Positions 1-12,154 of a stretch of 64,000 bases of DNA are shown here, piece by piece. How positions within the stretch are numbered: the first letter of the stretch is position 1; each line of letters opens with the position of its first letter. The translations under genes were made by a program, and so were the position numbers. Source of the DNA: Eutreptiella sp. 'Long Island Sound 2002'. Its lineage: Eukaryota > Euglenozoa > Euglenophyceae > Eutreptiales > Eutreptiaceae. The notes under the pieces are model-generated. The model worked only from the letters and a program-made list of their open reading frames with translations, made no database searches and was not told the DNA's origin. The stretch is taken from contig OZ038389.1 of assembly GCA_964036045.1 (NCBI GenBank), positions 64,460,453 to 64,524,452 of the forward strand, in the 5' to 3' direction.

Positions 1-2082
1 TCACGGGCGGAATTTTGTACCCGGTGTCACGTCTAATATGCGCCCGCACTTTGGTGGCCAGTGGCCCAGCGACCTCATGAGGCAGGTACCGTCGGGCGTC
101 TAGCATTAACATAAGTTTCTGCTCTAGGGACAGATTAGACCCGAGACCTTGCAAGTACTGTGTAGCACGTGTGCGCAGTGATGATGCATCGTGTGGCTGA
201 TTTGTTTGGGCCAGTTTAATGGCGCTTTTAATTTTGAAGAGCCATCGCCAGCATTCATTCCCGTAGGACGGCAGTTGTTTGTTAAGTAAATGGGAGACAC
301 GGAAACGACGCATCCACATCTTCTCAACCGCCGACACAGACGCAGGGGTGCAACGCTGCAACGGGGTAAAAGAGACATTATGTAGGCCCACTTGATTGAC
401 CCAGTTGTACACCGGTATGTTGGATCCATGAGTGAATTTTGCAAGCAAGCCCCAGTCCCTTGCCAGCAGAATGTGGTCACGGAAGCGGTCAAAAACTGAA
501 CGTGTCTCCCCAAAACTGACAATGGCGACCAGAGCACGTACACCCACGTGCCTTTCTGCATCACAGAAGCCTTGGTTTTTCGCCAAGACGCTATTTTTCT
601 GGGAATAGGATACGGGCACAGATCCAAAAAACGATTTACAACGTCGCATGATTCTCCCACGCCGCACCATGAAAAATTGGAGGAGACTCTGCGCAGTGTG
701 GGATTCCACTTCTGTGACAGGCTGTGCTCGCGCACGTTTCGTTCTGTGCGCCAGACATACTCCCAGTATTGCTTATCGGCTGCTGAGTGGCCAATAAACG
801 GGAGCGACTGACCAACCGGCACCCGAAAAGTGCCGTTGTAGTGTTGGCTGAAAGGGCGGAGCACTGCAAGTAGGCGAGAAGAGTCCAGAAACGCATGGCA
901 GTCAGGATCGGGTGGCACGACCCACCAGTCACCTTTACGTGGACCAGCATAATCGCGTGGAACGCCGATGAACGTTTTGTTGATATAAACACCTGAAACG
1001 AGGCGATAGGCGCGCCCTGAAGTAGCTAAGGATGTGCAGACTAAAGAAACATCGGAGCCTTGCTGTGCAAACAGTAGTGTGTGTCGTGTGGAGGGGGAGG
1101 AACCTCTGGAGAGCATCTGATGCAAAAAACTCACAGCATACGTATGATTCAGCACAGGTAAATTGTACCGGCTGGAAGTAAGTTCTGGCAGTATGCACAA
1201 ACCCAGGTGTACATCATCGCCACCAAGCGGGAAAGAGGGTGGAGGTGCAACAATCGAATGGGTGTCTTCCCATGGCGAGAAAACTGTGGGTATGCCAGAC
1301 CAGACGTGTGATGGTACCACATGAGTGGTACCCAATGTCGTACAGAAGGAGTCAAATGCAGCAGGGGATATCATCAGTGTTTTTGTGTCACGCACTTGTT
1401 CAGCGAGCACCGCGCGCCAAAGGGAAGACACAAAATCAAACACCGAGCCCTCGGTAATATCTGTCCAGGTGTATTTAGAATGACGTGCAGCCCAGCCTTC
1501 AAAAATGGTAAACATTGTGTCAGACTGTTGCAGTGCTCTGAACAGACACACCACACCAGGGCGGGTGCGGAGATAGGAGGCAGGGGGTTCCAGCACCCGA
1601 AAAAAGAACTTCTGGTCTACTCCGTCCTGTCGCAGTGCAGCAGATACCCTCTGGGCGTCTGCAAATTCCTGCGAGATGGCCAGTTGATCTTGTTCCAGTG
1701 CATCCAATTGACTCAAACTATTTGCGATGCGAGTGCGCAACACCTCAGGACTAAGTATTCCTATGGATCGTAGGGCAGGTGACACAAGAGGTACCTCGGG
1801 GGTCGGGGAGGACATAGTACCCTGAGAAGGTGGACCAGAACATGACAGGTCAGCAACAATGTTCGTTGCAGCCAAAGTAACAGGCTCCGAGTCACATAGG
1901 CCGTACGGCAGAATGTCGTTGACCTCCATCATTGCGCGGACCAGGGTATCAGTGTGTCGTAAAACGGAGAGCAGACATGAGCGCAAAGGTTGGGCTGACT
2001 GCTCCACCACGGACTTGGTGTCTTGGACAAGCGTGAGAAGGTCGCGCCAGTCATCATCCGATCTGGTACACCCACCTCGGCT
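1..2082 (-). pseudogene. Long ORF in phase after UAG, frameshifted, cut by the left edge
   Basis: The frame of the upstream gag-like ORF continues after its TAG (2083-2085) without another stop to 124. The first codons after the stop give S-R-G-G-C-T-R-S-D-D-D-W. A leucine-rich helical stretch is followed by a long, Trp/Tyr-containing, protein-like sequence. Somewhere between about 720 and 640 the plausible translation leaves this frame and continues in another one to base 1 (for example GLGSNLSLEQKLMLMLDARR near 75-135), still open at the edge. One indel therefore probably breaks the copy. I recognise no RT, integrase or helicase motif in the visible part; catalytic domains could lie to the left of the window. 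Function unknown. Confidence 0.5.
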
Positions 2083-2088
2083 CTAGGC
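2060..2088 (-). other. In-frame UAG between two ORFs, possible readthrough site
   Basis: ORF1 ends GAT-GCC-TAG and the next codon is AGC in an open frame. Downstream, CCGA and TCGG, and then CCAG and CTGG, could pair in a crossing pattern, but the stems are only 4 bp. A point mutation creating the stop is an equally simple explanation. Confidence 0.35.
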
Positions 2089-3531
2089 ATCAGGGGGCTG
2101 AGCCGGCGACGAAGAGGACGCATCACCCGGCGCTTTGGCTGGTGGAGATGGGTCCTTAGGCTTCTCCGTGAGCTGAGCAACTTCGTTAATCTGTCGCCTG
2201 AGCGTGTCCGTTAGGGCCTCAGCAATGGTGTTGGCCTTGTCCGACGTTTGGTAGATCCAGTCGAACTGAGTCACAGTCACGATGCCTTCGTCCCGGTCCT
2301 CGCCTTTCTGCACCCATGAAGCGGAACGCCCCGTTACATCAACCACTGAGGCATGTTGTACAGAATAGGCATCACCTGAGGCAGACGGGTCCAGAATGTA
2401 GTAGTCATCCCCAATAACAGGCTTTCGAACCCAGCCGCGGAGAAGAGACTTTGCTTTAGCGTCGATTCGACCAGGGAGGTGCCAGTCATTGCCTTCCATT
2501 CTTCGATGCACGGCTTGCTGTTGAACCAGGGAGTGGACATCAGTGCGGACGGCATTGATAGCCTGTGTGTTCTTGTCCACGCGAGTCTCCAAACCCAACA
2601 GTTGGTTCTTCTGCCGTTCTTGTTCGCGTTCAAGTTCCACCAGGGCGTTAGATCGCGATGTTGAACCAGGTGACTGGAAGGGAGATATGCCTCGAATTCC
2701 CGGTCTGGGTGAGTCAACTTGCATGGCCATGGCCTCCGTAGATCGCTGGCCACTAGAAGAGACACTCACGTTCGCCGCAGTAGGGGCAGGATGGGCAGGA
2801 GGACCGGCAGTTGGGACTTGCTGAGGAACGGGCGCAGACTCACGCAGCTCAGCGACCTCAGTACACTCGGTAGGGACGTACTTATCGTCAATCATGGACT
2901 GGACGGACATCAGCAGCATACGAGCCGAAAGTGCCGCGCCTTTATTGCTGAAAATCAGACGAGCACGAACAGGTTCTTCATCAATTCGTTGCCACTTCGC
3001 CAGATCCTTGAGTGGAGAAATCCTTTGTACAATGAAGGCATCGGTAGCACCCGTGTCAATTTTTGGAAGAGGTCCCCATTGGAACTGCCAGTAAGAAGTA
3101 GGGCCAGGTGATGAAGTCGGCAAAAGAGAATGCGGCTGTGATTGTTGCGGTAGTTGGGGAGCACCAAATGAAGCAGCAGTACTACTGGGATCGGGTGCCG
3201 ATAAGTTGACGCCTTGTAAATGTTTCTGCATAAAGGGAGGAAGTATGTCAGTAGACTTGCCAAGCTTTGTGATTGCACGGCCCAGTTCAATGGCGCTTCG
3301 CTGGCGCTTAACTTGCTTGTCGGCGTTGATCTCGAACTGGCGGACGATGCGTACCCAATCACGTGGGCTAGGACAGTGCTCATAAGCATGGCCGATATGA
3401 CCGCAGTTCTCGCAGGGCCACCTGCTGAATCCTTCGGGGGTGGCATGCGTGTGGTGCTCGTGGCTGTTGTGGTTTCCCGGACCGCACTTGTCACACCACT
3501 TGGCAGCGCTGGCCATAGATTGCGAATGCAT
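2083..3531 (-). CDS. Gag-like zinc-knuckle protein of an unidentified element
   Basis: This 482-aa ORF starts at the ATG ending at 3531. Near its N-terminus is a Cys/His cluster (CDKCGPGNH, residues about 13-21, then several His) followed by a clear CCHC knuckle, CENCGHIGHAYEHC, at about residues 40-53. The order is unusual, because retroelement Gag proteins normally carry knuckles at the C-terminus. A Pro/Ser-rich linker follows. A Glu/Gln/Arg-rich stretch near residues 300-350 looks like a coiled coil. The C-terminus is Pro/Ala/Ser-rich. The ORF ends in GCC-TAG, and the same frame stays open for another ~450 codons. Nucleic-acid binding is inferred from the knuckles. The family is not recognised: a retroelement ORF1, or a host gene with similar fingers, are both possible. 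Confidence 0.6.
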   Translation of the reverse strand: MHSQSMASAAKWCDKCGPGNHNSHEHHTHATPEGFSRWPCENCGHIGHAYEHCPSPRDWVRIVRQFEINADKQVKRQRSAIELGRAITKLGKSTDILPPFMQKHLQGVNLSAPDPSSTAASFGAPQLPQQSQPHSLLPTSSPGPTSYWQFQWGPLPKIDTGATDAFIVQRISPLKDLAKWQRIDEEPVRARLIFSNKGAALSARMLLMSVQSMIDDKYVPTECTEVAELRESAPVPQQVPTAGPPAHPAPTAANVSVSSSGQRSTEAMAMQVDSPRPGIRGISPFQSPGSTSRSNALVELEREQERQKNQLLGLETRVDKNTQAINAVRTDVHSLVQQQAVHRRMEGNDWHLPGRIDAKAKSLLRGWVRKPVIGDDYYILDPSASGDAYSVQHASVVDVTGRSASWVQKGEDRDEGIVTVTQFDWIYQTSDKANTIAEALTDTLRRQINEVAQLTEKPKDPSPPAKAPGDASSSSPAQPPDA

Positions 3532-4412
3532 GATAAAGTAGGTATAGGACCGAAATCTGTAAGTAAGTCGGAAAAGACGGTGACGTGCTCAAAAGGGCCC
3601 ACAAAGGTGAAATAGTCGTAGTTTACGAGTACTTCGCAAGCAAGAATGGTTCCTCGCTGGACTTGATGTCAGGGACGGCGGTGTTGTAACTTGATCTTAC
3701 TTTGAGTACCTCAGTGTTGTCACTTCGTCAGGCTAGTTGTGGTGTCCTCCAACTTACCGACCTTTTTTACACGAACGTGCAGCAAAGCCCAATAAATCAA
3801 AGAAACACTGCAACCATGGGTTTCTGTGTGCAACACGACAATGAGGTATACTCTGCAGTACATGAGCACCATCACGTGACAGAAGTTGTTTGCCTAAACA
3901 CCCGCACCGTGTAGGTTGACCACAAAACATTTTGTAAATCCAAGCGTCAAGAGAAATACAATTAAGTCACATAGAGGAACTGCATGGCTTAGGAAAAATC
4001 ATGGGGAGCGCGACGAACGGCGCGCGTAGAGCTCGCGCCGCGAGCTCCGCGCCGTGAGGGGTGCACAGGCATGCATTTCCAATACGCTGTTGGAGCATGG
4101 CGGCTGTCAATCTGCATGGCATGGTCTATGAGGGATGTAGTGCGTGCATTGTGTCTGGTAACTGCCAGTGGCAAATGACCAAAGGGGGGGACTTAAGCGC
4201 AGTGCGACTACCTGGGTGTCTGGCCGTACTGCACACCCATATTACGTGATAGTGGGGGCATCATTGTTGTTTGACAGCGAGTTTTGTGGCTTCTTCCACA
4301 TTGAGGATGCGGCTTTTTTGAATATTTCCTAAATTTCACCCCTTTCCACCCCTTTTCACATGCTTTTGCTCATTTCCATCACCTCCACTCTTTTTTAGGT
4401 TGATTTTTCCCC
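3532..4412. other. Non-coding stretch upstream of the gag-like ORF
   Basis: No ORF with protein-like features is visible. The part next to 3531 would hold the promoter or leader of the minus-strand unit. I see no convincing TATA box or direct repeat. Confidence 0.4.
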
Positions 4413-4773
4413 GCTACGGGGACCCCGAGAAGGCAGCGGTGATGTAGCCATATTGATCTTTCCCCACCGATTTTAGGGAACACAACGGTTGGTGTAAGCC
4501 CTTGACGAACTGAACACTTGGTCCATTCAGCTGCTTTGGGACCCGGAGGTGCAATTGGTCAGGCATGGAAAGCGGCTGTGGGTGAGTTTTATTCCGGATG
4601 CAGATCTGGACTCCTATCTCTAGTGTCCTTTTTTATTGGGGACCCCCGGAAGGCAGGGGTTAGGTAGCCAACTCTGATTTTGGCCCCATATGGGGACCCC
4701 CGAGAGGCAGGGGTGATGTAGCCATTCTGCCCACATGTGGGCCCCCGAGACGGCAGAGGTTTAGCAGCCAACT
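4413..4773 (+). repeat. Degenerate ~50-bp repeat, four copies
   Basis: A motif of the form GGGGACCCCCGAGAGGCAGG followed by GGTGATGTAGCCA occurs near 4413-4451, 4638-4671, 4691-4724 and 4737-4770. The last three are tandem at 46-53 bp spacing and the first is about 220 bp upstream. The copies differ by substitutions and small indels. No function is evident. Confidence 0.7.
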
Positions 4774-5682
4774 ACTGAATGATAAAGGAACTACATGTGA
4801 TAAGTTGAGAGAGCTTTGAGTCCACAACTGCCTTATGTTGTACACACAAGTTGCTCATTCTAATTTTGTATTTAGTGGACAATTCAACAGAAAGAAGGAT
4901 ATGTGTTGTTGAGAGTGGATATATTGGGTTGGCATTTGGGCATTTGGGGTCGCTGTTCATGGTTGTGGCGGTTTGCATGATGTCTCATTTAAAGGGAAGG
5001 TGGTTCGCAACAGTTCTTGAGGTAGGGTAGCTTGGGTCGCTTCATTTTGAGGCCCTTTCGAAGGGGGCATTCCTGGGGGTTTTCCCGGGGGAACCTAGAC
5101 TAAAAGTAGAGCCCAATGCGTGCGCAGTGCAAGGATTCTCCCAAAATCAAGCACAATGAGTCAAAGGGCAGACCTGGTTGAAACCGTGGTTTCAAAAGTG
5201 GATGGGACCGGTCATATCAGATATATGTGGGTAGAATGGTGGGTAAATAGAAAAGCTTTTCACTAGCAGCATTTGATTGGCACCATTTCAACATGCTAAA
5301 AACACAGTCAGTTCATCATTCATCATTGATTGGCACAGATTTTCTAGATCAATTGATGTTGGACATCAGTTAAAAGTTCAATTTTCAACATGCAAACATT
5401 ACAATAATTCCAAACCCAATTTCTTTCTGAAGCACCCTGAATGCCATTAAGGTAAAGGAGCTAGTTTTTGTACCAGGGACTAGTTGTTGTACCACCATAA
5501 GTTTTTCACACTTTCCACATGAAAACGTAGCGAAAAACATCAATTGACCACATGTGCATCGGTTCATTGCTCAATTGTTTATACAAACAAGCAGCCAACA
5601 GCCCCAACTTGCGCTTTACATTTTCCCTGAGGTCGTGGCATGTGTTCATCATCACTGGAGTCCATGTGTTCTCGCATGTTGT
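4774..5682. other. AT-rich stretch with no recognised feature
   Basis: Only short ORFs are present and none is protein-like. I see no repeat or RNA gene. Confidence 0.4.
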
Positions 5683-6175
5683 TCTCTATCACTGTAGCAT
5701 CTCGTAGCACGCACGCGTAGGTGAAAATGCTGCCCTACGCATCGCCAAACGAGCAGCATGTGTGTTGCCAAACTAGAAGGAGACGTGTCGCCAAAATAGC
5801 AAGATCCGCGTCGCCAAAACAATAGGATTCCCTTCTCCAACAAAGCACCATTTCCGTCGCCAACCTAGCAAGATGCGCATTGTCACAAAAAGTAGCATGA
5901 GGTGGCACCAAGCAAACAGGATGCCCCTCGCAAAACCACCAAGAAGCGTGGGATTATTTGTTGTGGCTCCTATTGCCACAGCTGGTGCGCATTGCAAGGA
6001 TTTGGCGTACTTTCATGTTATGCTTGGTTGTAACTGCAATCCTCCAGCTTGGGCATGGTGTCCTCCATCGCTGTGGCATTTTGTGGCATGCATACGTAAA
6101 CGGAACAGCAGCCCTATGCGTCGCCAAAGAAGCAGAATGCACGTCGCCACGCAAGCGGGGGGCGTGTCGCCAAAC
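5683..6175 (+). repeat. Duplicated ~380-bp unit with short GTCGCCAAA repeats
   Basis: Segments starting near 5687 and 6068 share the pattern CACTGTAGCAT...ACGCGTAGGTGAAAATGCTGCCCTACGCATCGCCAAA with substitutions, so a unit of about 380 bp was duplicated. Inside, a degenerate 20-25 bp motif built on GCGTCGCCAAAANAGCAAGATGC repeats between 5735 and 5960 and again near 6118-6175. No coding potential. Confidence 0.6.
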
Positions 6176-9100
6176 ACTTACTTGTTGTTGCTCTTCCCAG
6201 CGCACCTGTTGCGGTGCTTCTACTTTCTTTTCGTCCATTGCTAGGCCCACGTGCACGTGATCTTTGTTTATTGGCGTGCTCACCTTTGGCGATTGTGCAT
6301 GCCTGTCGTTAGAAAGATAAAATGGGTTGCGACTCCATTGGCTCTAAGGTGTGTTCCTACATTTATGTTTCCTATATTTATATATCCCCGAATTGATTAT
6401 GTTTCACCGAACTAGAAATAAGCTAAACAAAAGAAATATCACATAAAAAAAAGATTGGAAAATGGGCTCATAAAACTATGTAATTTTTGGGAGGGTTGCA
6501 CACCAGCAAAAATTTATCTAAAACAATTCATTCATTGTTTGTTTGCTGAAAAACGTTTCAATACAAAATGTTCCTATCCTCTCCCCAACTAAACATGAAC
6601 AAAGGCAAACAAGAGCAAAGGCAAAACAAGGAAAACACAAGGGAAGTGTACTCTCAGTGGGTCGTGATAAGGTTCATGGTCCCCGCCTGCCACCCCAGCC
6701 AGGACAGGGGGCGTTGTACTGCCCTGACTGGGTGGTTATACCATGTCTAAAAGACAAGGGAAGGAAACAATCGTAATTTTGGATCAACATCGAGAAATGC
6801 AATGAAACCAACGCAAAGAAAGAGAATCCTATTTGCCATGCTCATATATTTACCTATCATGCGAACAGTATGTTGCTATGTGCGACCACTAGAACTAATC
6901 AACCAAGAGCACCCCATGCATGCATGAATGCCATGCATGCATGAGGTGAATGTTGGGGCAATTCAAAAATAATACAAAACAGCCGGAAACTAATCTATCA
7001 TCTCTTGATCTCGATAAATCAAACATTATCTCCATATGTCAATTCAGATTCTGGTCGCGACCCGCAAGCAGCGCGACAGTCAATGAAGGACAGATCTGTC
7101 TGTACAAATGAGCACCGTACCACAGTCCATCTGTATCTGCATTTGTATATGCATCTGTATGTACAGTGCAATGCTGTTGCTGTGACCGTAGCGCCCTTAA
7201 GGAAAAAGGATGTTAAAGGGATTTTTCTTACTCCCCCCCAGACCTCACACTGGAAGTGGGGGTGTCTATGGGGGCGCTGGTCTGCAAAATCACACAGACT
7301 ATCTGACAAGACATAACAGACTGTACAGACAGCTGACTGAGGACTGGCAGGTGAACACCTGATTGTACTGGGCAACTGAAATGCGACTAACTAACTGTCA
7401 CCTGACATCTTTGGAGAAATTGGGATAAGGCAATGAGTAACCCTAAAAATCCTGACACTCACAGAATGGCTGCAGACTACCAAAACTACAGGGAATGGCT
7501 GCAGGCGATCAGAGCTCAGCTCATGGAAAGAGCTGGCTATCTTGTCAAACACGTTGCTGGCTTCCGGCTTACCCATATTTGATCTGGCTCGTCCAACTCG
7601 AACTACAGGCATTCAGCTGACGGGGCAAGGCAAAAAAAAAAATCGAAACTACGTTTACCAAGCATGCAGTCCCTCGACCATGCGCAGGAGAGTATCACAT
7701 ACCTAAAATCTGCGGAACAGAAGGGAATCGGACAGTTGCTGTATGTCGGCCAAACATGGCAGGGCTAATGATCGGCTCAGAGGATAAAGTCCCAGTATCA
7801 GGGATTCTTGGGAAGGGTGACATCTGCAAAATTCAGGGAACTTCACCTCAGAAACCACAAAAGCTGACACAGGGCAATCCTAACACACTCCTAGCACAAT
7901 ATTGACACACCACCAGCTGTCTACCCCCTAAACACAAAAGGGTAAAAGGCTGTCAAATCAAATGACTCCTGCTCACACAGGGTTATGCACCACATGCAAA
8001 TAAGAAACATCTGTCAAGTATACACCCCAGGGGGAGGTACGCACCTGCTGAAACACGCCAGAAGCGAGGGTAACACAGGCAAAAACTTCTGAAACACAGA
8101 GCGGTCGTACCGTGCAGCGATCTACATGAGTTCCCAGTTGCAGGGTCTCCAGTGAGGAGGGAAAACGCAGCCTTGAATGTGATACTTGTCCCGTGACTAG
8201 GGACGAACACTGAGGAAGCGGATCGCATTCACAAACCGTGCCACTACTGTCAAACGGGGCCCAATAAAAATAATGGTCTCATATTTACACCCTTGAGATG
8301 GTTGCCAGCCCTATCACTCAACGGAGGCCTCCCTGTGGCACCAGCAGCAGCCCTACTCCACGTGTACCTCAAAACTGACTGTTGAATCACGATAATCTCT
8401 GTGTGCTGTCTTTGCCCTGCTCTCAGCAACTCCGCATCACCAGCCATCACTAGGGCAGCTGCTCCTATGAAGAGCAGCGCTGGCGCCCTGTTTGTCACCT
8501 GGTATTCAGACTGGGGAACATGGGGAACAGTTCCTGGCTCATCACCAGCGGCTTGTTCACCAGGCATTCTGCAGAGGAGCCAGTACCCAGCCTGATGGAA
8601 CAGAAGGGGTTTGCAGAGCGCACTGCCGCACAGCCACGGGGAAATGCAGACGCTGGGCAGGGTTGACAGAGCCTAGAGTGAAGAAACAAGAGATAACCCT
8701 GCATACGACAAGTGCAGTGCCGTTAAGAAGGATCTCGAACATGGGGGGTGTAGGACTGCTCGTTGGTCACTGTCTGTGGCAACAGTACTTTGAAAAGAAA
8801 ATTGGACACTCAAAAGGTCACACAAACTCAAAGCTGCAGGACGAATAATGGTAACCTCAGACACGATAGCTGAAGACACAGGTACCATGTAAGCAAATTC
8901 TGGGAACAAAAAATTTCCCAAGACACGCTCAACAGGAAAATACATCCACATGAAAACAGACTCTATTGACGACCCACTGGTGACTGTCTGGCACTAAAGT
9001 GCAGGGGTTGGCTTTTACAGGCCCTCCGTTTACAAACCAAGTACGACCGCACCTCTTCAGTACACCGCAGATTAACTTACAAGTCAATACTGCTGATCAT

Positions 9101-10932
9101 CCGCAGAAGGTTAGCTAGGGGCAGGAGGGTTGTACTGAGATGCCTCGAGACCGTTGGCGGAACACATGACCGACAGGGCCATACCCCCCGTGGTGCAGTG
9201 GTCATGACTCCATGCACATGTTCGGTAAAGGGGTTATTCTCTCCCTATAGGTCTCCCAGGTCAGTACGCCTCCACCTGACATTGCCCTAGCCCATCCCTA
9301 TCATTCTCCTAGAAAGAAAGACTTACCTGCACATCACAGAGCCAGTCAGTCCAGGAAATCAGTTACAAGGCCACTGAGTGCGGCAAACTTACCTCTATGT
9401 TTGTACATACACTCTACCTCAAACTCACTACAAGCTGCTACTCAGTCTGGCTGACTAAGGCTAAGCTATAGCAATACAGTAAAGTCATCTATGTACACTA
9501 AAGTCCAGAGGTTACTCACCTAAAGGCGGTTTCTGTAACACTCAGGGTTACTCGTACAATACTCCTGAAATAAGACACAGTACAGCACCACAGGCTACAA
9601 CATCGAGGTTGCTAGACACACGGGTTTCCTGTACCGGCGTTACAGCCAATATACTCAAGTACATAGTAGGCTGTCTTCACTCACCTGGTGGTTGTAAACA
9701 CATGTCACTTAGGTGGTGCTTAGTATGTCCTATAGACTCACACGGTAAGGGTACTTGTCCTCGAGGGTCACAGAGACTCATCGCCGGGGTATCCAGTACT
9801 TAAGCTACATGTTATAGTAGTCAGTCGCAATTGCAGAATGATGACGACAGTGATCCTCTTTAGGACCTGTCTCACGTACACTATGCCTGGGCCTTCACAC
9901 TGGCCTACAGGGTGTAACAAAACATGCCTCTTGGGCAAACTAGGGAAGGTCATATGACAGCAGCCACAGGGCTGAATCGTACACACCTCCTTCAGTGGTA
10001 ACAGTAGACTCACTCATACACGTCAGAACTGCCATACCACCAATCTGCCCATTGTACCGACAGTACTGACCACTACAGGGTCTCGAACAGGATGATTCAG
10101 AAAACCACTGCAAACTGCCACCAAAGTAGCAAAAGGGTAACTTCCGCACACACTACAGGGTGAGTACGCACACATGCACAGGCCAAAAGCTTTAAATAAA
10201 CATTACCCAGCACGAAACAAATCTGCCCCATATAGCGGGGGTGTCGCCAGGGCTTCCCACTCCTGATGGAGGGCCAACCTGCCCATGGTTGGGGAAAAAA
10301 TAGAAAAATGGTGAGGGACACTGAGGAGAGAAAAACAGTTGTCACTACACGGGGTATGACCTTCAGCCATACGGCGCAAAGACGGGCCTGAGGTTAAATG
10401 AAACTTGCCAAGAGAATCCCCGCAAGGGTGACTCAAAATCTGCCATGCACACACAGCTAGACTTAAGGGGGGCAACAAAGAAAGTATCTTCTGTATGAAA
10501 CATTTACTCAAGGAGCCGAGAAAACAAAGAGGCCTCCTGCAAACAACTTCCCCAATGCCATAGGTGGGCTGGGCAAACGAAAGACAATACACGGAACAAC
10601 GTCACAATGGAATGCTGCAGCATCAGACTACAGACGTTCGACTCCTAGAGCTCAGACCGTCCTAAGGTGCCACTGAGTTACATTAGTGCCACAGCGACTG
10701 ACACTCCAGGTGAACACTCAGCGCATCACAGTAGAACTAACTGTGTCGCTGCTGTTAAATTCCTGAATAGCTTCAGTAGACACAGCTATGACCGTAATCA
10801 TCGGAGTAACTAGGGGTAATACCATCAAACCTAAGTTCATCTCACGAATACGAAGTAGTATACTCAGTCACCTGTAGGGTATCACCGACCTCTGGGCTTC
10901 TACTACAGTCAACTGTCATACTACCCGTATCA
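6176..10932. other. 4.7-kb non-coding region, no recognised gene
   Basis: Six-frame reading gives only ORFs up to about 130 aa. A few minus-strand ones (for example 8250-8567) have hydrophobic segments but no motif I know. A small cluster of CATGCATGCATG copies lies at 6914-6944. I see no RNA gene and no long repeat shared with the rest of the window. Unrecognised exons cannot be excluded. Confidence 0.4.
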
Positions 10933-11276
10933 TACTACTTAGCCCACGCAAACTGCACCCCCTTTTTTCCACCTAAGCACCTAGATTTTTTCCCCGAAAA
11001 AAATAGTTTTTTTTGCCATCTTGAAAATACTGTTTTTCAAACCCTCCCAAAAAATGCATTTTTGATCAGTTTTGCCCATTTTTTGCTGTTTTTAGGGGGG
11101 TCAAATAACCATTCTTTAGTCCAAAATCGGAGGGTTTACCGGTTATTTTCCCCAAAAAAAATTTTTGTTGGCTAATTTGAAGAATACCAATTTTTGGATC
11201 GTCTGGAAAACTATCAAAGATGGGCGCTGTTCACACATCCTGTACATGTCCACATGAAAAAATACTTATTATGGGA

Positions 11277-11308
11277 GGCTGAGTGCTCGAGGCCTCGTGC
11301 ACTCAGCC
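11277..11308. repeat. 32-bp near-perfect palindrome (copy 1)
   Basis: GGCTGAGTGC and GCACTCAGCC flank the perfect palindrome CGAGGCCTCG, with one T/T mismatch on each side. It would form a long hairpin in single-stranded DNA or RNA. Confidence 0.85.
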
Positions 11309-11434
11309 AGCTGGAGTGAGATTTTCAGGCTTTTTTGAGATCACATTTTGACATCGGAGGTGGCATGATGCAAGGATGGAGCAAAAGCAAAACTGCAAGA
11401 TTCAATATGGGTTGAAGACTTGCACAGCGGAACA

Positions 11435-11462
11435 CTCAGTGAGCGAGGGCTCGCGCACTCAA
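11435..11462. repeat. Degenerate palindrome (copy 2)
   Basis: The right half, GGCTCGCGCACTCAA, matches copy 3 closely; the left half has diverged. The ~95 bp that follow (GACTACTTGCATTC, GCCT, TTTGAGATTCC) resemble the sequence after copy 3, so palindrome plus flank form a repeated unit inside the TIR element. Confidence 0.65.
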
Positions 11463-11925
11463 CATGCTAGAAGCATGGGTTTTTGAATACCCCTGACTAC
11501 TTGCATTCTGCCGATAGCCTCCCAAAGGCTTTTTGAGATTCCTCCCTTTTGGAATCCTGTGAAAACAGTGAGCTCAAGAGTAGCAATTAGACTATCCTCC
11601 TCTAGAGCACTTGCTTCATACGTCCTGTGACCTAGCGCTTCTGACAAACTGTTGTACAGCCCCAAAAGATGGGAGGCTGGGCACCTCATTTGTAGGTAAA
11701 CTAACTGAAAATCGCGTGTTTAGCAAGGACTGAGGGCAACCCGCCTTTTTAGATCTATTACACCTTACATAGTGCATGGCGTGTACAAAACGTGCATTGA
11801 TTGACCACTGTTGCTGCTGACATGACCCGAACGGTACACCATGAGGCACCCATGAAGACATCAGAGCCTCATTTGGCATGGAATACTGTTTATTCAGGAC
11901 CATTGGGAAATACACATTCTGCATA

Positions 11926-11955
11926 ATTGAGTGCGCGAGGCCTCGCGCACTCAAT
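11926..11955. repeat. 30-bp perfect palindrome (copy 3)
   Basis: ATTGAGTGCGCGAGG is followed at once by its exact reverse complement, with the centre between 11940 and 11941. It is the cleanest of the three internal palindromes. Confidence 0.9.
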
Positions 11956-12154
11956 ATGCCAAAAAAAGTGATTACTTCATACCTCTGACTACTTGCATTC
12001 CGCTGAAAGCCTAAAAAAATATATTTGAGATTCCCCCGGTTTTTAGTTCTCAGTTTTCAGGTCGAAACACGCGGAAACTGCGCGTCTTTTTTTTGCACAA
12101 AAATGCCGCCCTTGAGGTGAAAAACAGGGTGCAGTTTGCGTGGGCTAAGTACTA

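Larger units (their letters stand above)
10938..12149. mobile_element. Non-autonomous TIR element, 1.21 kb
   Basis: The left end reads CTTAGCCCACGCAAACTGCA followed by CCC. The right end is its exact reverse complement, so the TIRs are 23 bp and perfect. The 5-bp sequence TACTA flanks both ends (10933-10937 and 12150-12154) as a target-site duplication. The interior is AT-rich, has homopolymer runs and encodes no transposase, so it must be mobilised in trans. It also carries three related palindromes. The superfamily is not assigned: a 5-bp duplication is compatible with few known groups, and these termini do not match one I can name. Confidence 0.85.
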
